DNA of 64,000 bases. Source: Tetrahymena thermophila SB210 (Eukaryota; Ciliophora; Oligohymenophorea; Hymenostomatida; Tetrahymenidae). Position numbers and translations under genes: made by a program. The stretch spans positions 434,001 to 498,000 of the forward strand of contig NW_002476535.1 in the NCBI RefSeq assembly GCF_000189635.1, written 5' to 3'. A model generated the notes under the pieces. The model had not been told where the DNA came from, ran no database searches, and saw only the letters and a list, made by a program, of their open reading frames with translations. This document shows, piece after piece, positions 62,509 to 64,000 of the stretch. How positions within the stretch are numbered: position 1 is the first letter of the stretch; each line of letters starts with the position of its first letter.

Positions 62509-64000
62509 ATGAGTTAAACTAATTTCGTTAGTATTAGCGGGACAGGATTAAATCCGATGAGCCCTCCTACCATAAAATAATAGGTAAAGGATTTTGATGC
62601 AAAATTCTCACTGGTAAAGTTATTAATTTATTTATAATAGAGTTAGGTAGATTAATTTGCAAAAACGATAAAAGGGGGAATTAAAACCTTAAGTTAACTT
62701 TTTTAGCTAAATTATTTTATTAATAAACAACTAGCAGTAGAGTTAAAGCGAAGATATTGAAGAGTTGAAGAAGCAGTTATAAAGTCTTCAGCTTGAAGTT
62801 AAGATAAAGAATGATCAGATCAAAAATTAGGACAGAAATTAGCTGGAATTGACTCAGTAGAATTAGAAACTCTACCAACACACTAAAGAGCTATAGTAAA
62901 TGCTTTACTACAAGCAATAATAAATTGATAAATACAAGGTAAATCCACATTTATTTGGTTGAAATTTCATCAAATTAAAAAAAATAACCCTGAAATCATC
63001 GATTGATCAAAGCACTATGGTCCTCTAATTTGTTCTAAGTTAGCTTTTCTTACTATAAAATTAAAAATATAGTAAAAATAAGTCTATTTTTCATAAGAAA
63101 ACTGAAATCAACTCAAAAAGAATAGCAATATTGAGCATCATTTGAGAAGTTATTCATAAAAATAAAATTTAATCTTTGAAAATATCAAAACGAATATTTT
63201 TTTAATACATGTTTATCCAACATGATACTTTAATTGCTTTAAAAGACTTTAGTCTTTTATAATTACTTCATATTTTTAGAGAGCTGCTCAATTTGTAACT
63301 AACGCAATAGAATTAAAGGAAATATAAAAATAATAAAGACATAGAATGACATCTTGATAAATAAGTGCTTTCATAATAGTTATTTTATTGAGAATAGAAA
63401 AGCAGCAGAATTAATTATGAAAGTTATAGATAAAAATATTACTTTTAAAGTTCGTATTACAATATATTTATCTATTAAATAATTTTAACAGTGCTAATTA
63501 GAGTTAGATAGAATAAGGGGAGTTTTCTATTCTAAATAAAAGAAAAGACTTTTTTAATTTAGAATATTATTTTTATTTATATTGATTACATTCCTTATTA
63601 TCTATTTTATATTTCATAAAATTATAATAAAAAAACAAGACTCAGAATGGGATTTACAAAACAAATGTTGGATGCTTGGAAAAGACTTTATAAATTTTGT
63701 GTGAAGATATCTCCAAACAAGAAGGAAAGAAAAAAATTCTACTTGATTTGAATTAAATGAAATCTGAGCTGATTGAGTTGAGGGAAGCTCTCATGCGCGC
63801 TGAAGAAGCAAATAATTACACTTCTCCCTCTCTAACTAACTTAGATATTAAGATCCAAGAAAGCATTTAGGATTACTAGAATTCAATTTCTCCTATTAGA
63901 TCTAATAAGGCCCTACAAAACAATTCAAATTAATAAATGGGCTCATAACAATAATAGTAGTTCATTCAATAATTGCAAAATTAATAGTAGACTAGTCTCC
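62509..64000 (+). CDS. Coiled-coil, Gln-rich protein (5' part; continues beyond window)
   Basis: Exon 1 (62509-62613) encodes MSQTNFVSISGTGLNPMSPP and following residues; exon 2 (62735-62938) is in frame and strongly coiled-coil (SEDIEELKKQLQSLQLEVKI, KLYQHTKELQQMLYYKQQQ). Exons between 63280 and 63540 are unclear: RAAQFVTNAIELKEIQK near 63281 fits, but the next junctions do not resolve. From about 63646 a further exon reads CLEKTLQILCEDISKQEGKK and MKSELIELREALMRAEEANN, then a Gln-rich tail (MGSQQQQQFIQQLQNQQQ) that runs off the right edge. It is probably a structural, perhaps cytoskeletal, protein. The family is not recognised. Confidence 0.7.

Overview
The window is very AT-rich (intergenic DNA is mostly A/T runs) and its genes read only if TAA and TAG are glutamine and TGA is the sole stop. 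With this code long conserved proteins appear, split by short AT-rich GT...AG introns; exon lengths of the genes I traced fully sum to whole codons. This, plus glutamine/asparagine-rich linkers, points to a ciliate nuclear genome, most likely Tetrahymena or a close relative. Whether it is macro- or micronuclear DNA cannot be decided from the sequence; a decayed Tc1/mariner transposase piece is the only mobile-element trace.

Left part (1-15.7 kb), all on the minus strand: a gene cut by the left edge encoding a protein with three copies of one domain of about 140 residues; phosphomevalonate kinase (mevalonate pathway); a multi-pass membrane protein with a possible broken frame; a two-exon centrin with a stray centrin fragment behind it; a small Nudix hydrolase; and a putatively N-myristoylated protein of unknown function.

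Middle part (18.4-47.4 kb): a tandem array, all minus strand, of seven copies of a two-membrane-span protein family. The array ends on its right at an intact gene for RNA polymerase III subunit RPC6/RPC34 (POLR3F). Decayed pieces of the 3' end of that gene lie upstream of most copies, so the repeated unit was 'RPC34 tail + membrane-protein gene', amplified from the right-hand end. Copies 3, 5, 6 and 7 look open through their main body, copy 1 has a 2-bp frameshift, copy 2 has an early stop near its C-terminus, and copy 4 is a truncated pseudogene. Copies 2 and 3 share a 523-bp stretch that is identical, suggesting recent gene conversion.

Right part (47.4-64 kb): an ARL2-binding (BART domain) protein with a 7-nt first coding exon (plus); a divergent mitochondrial-type isoleucyl-tRNA synthetase with a targeting-like N-terminus (plus); an intronless 1668-residue pseudokinase with a very long tetratricopeptide array (minus); and the 5' part of a coiled-coil, glutamine-rich protein running off the right edge (plus). 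The genes are mainly housekeeping, ciliary/centriolar-type or ciliate-specific; they do not form an obvious shared pathway. No tRNA, rRNA, CRISPR array, telomere repeat or complete transposon was recognised.
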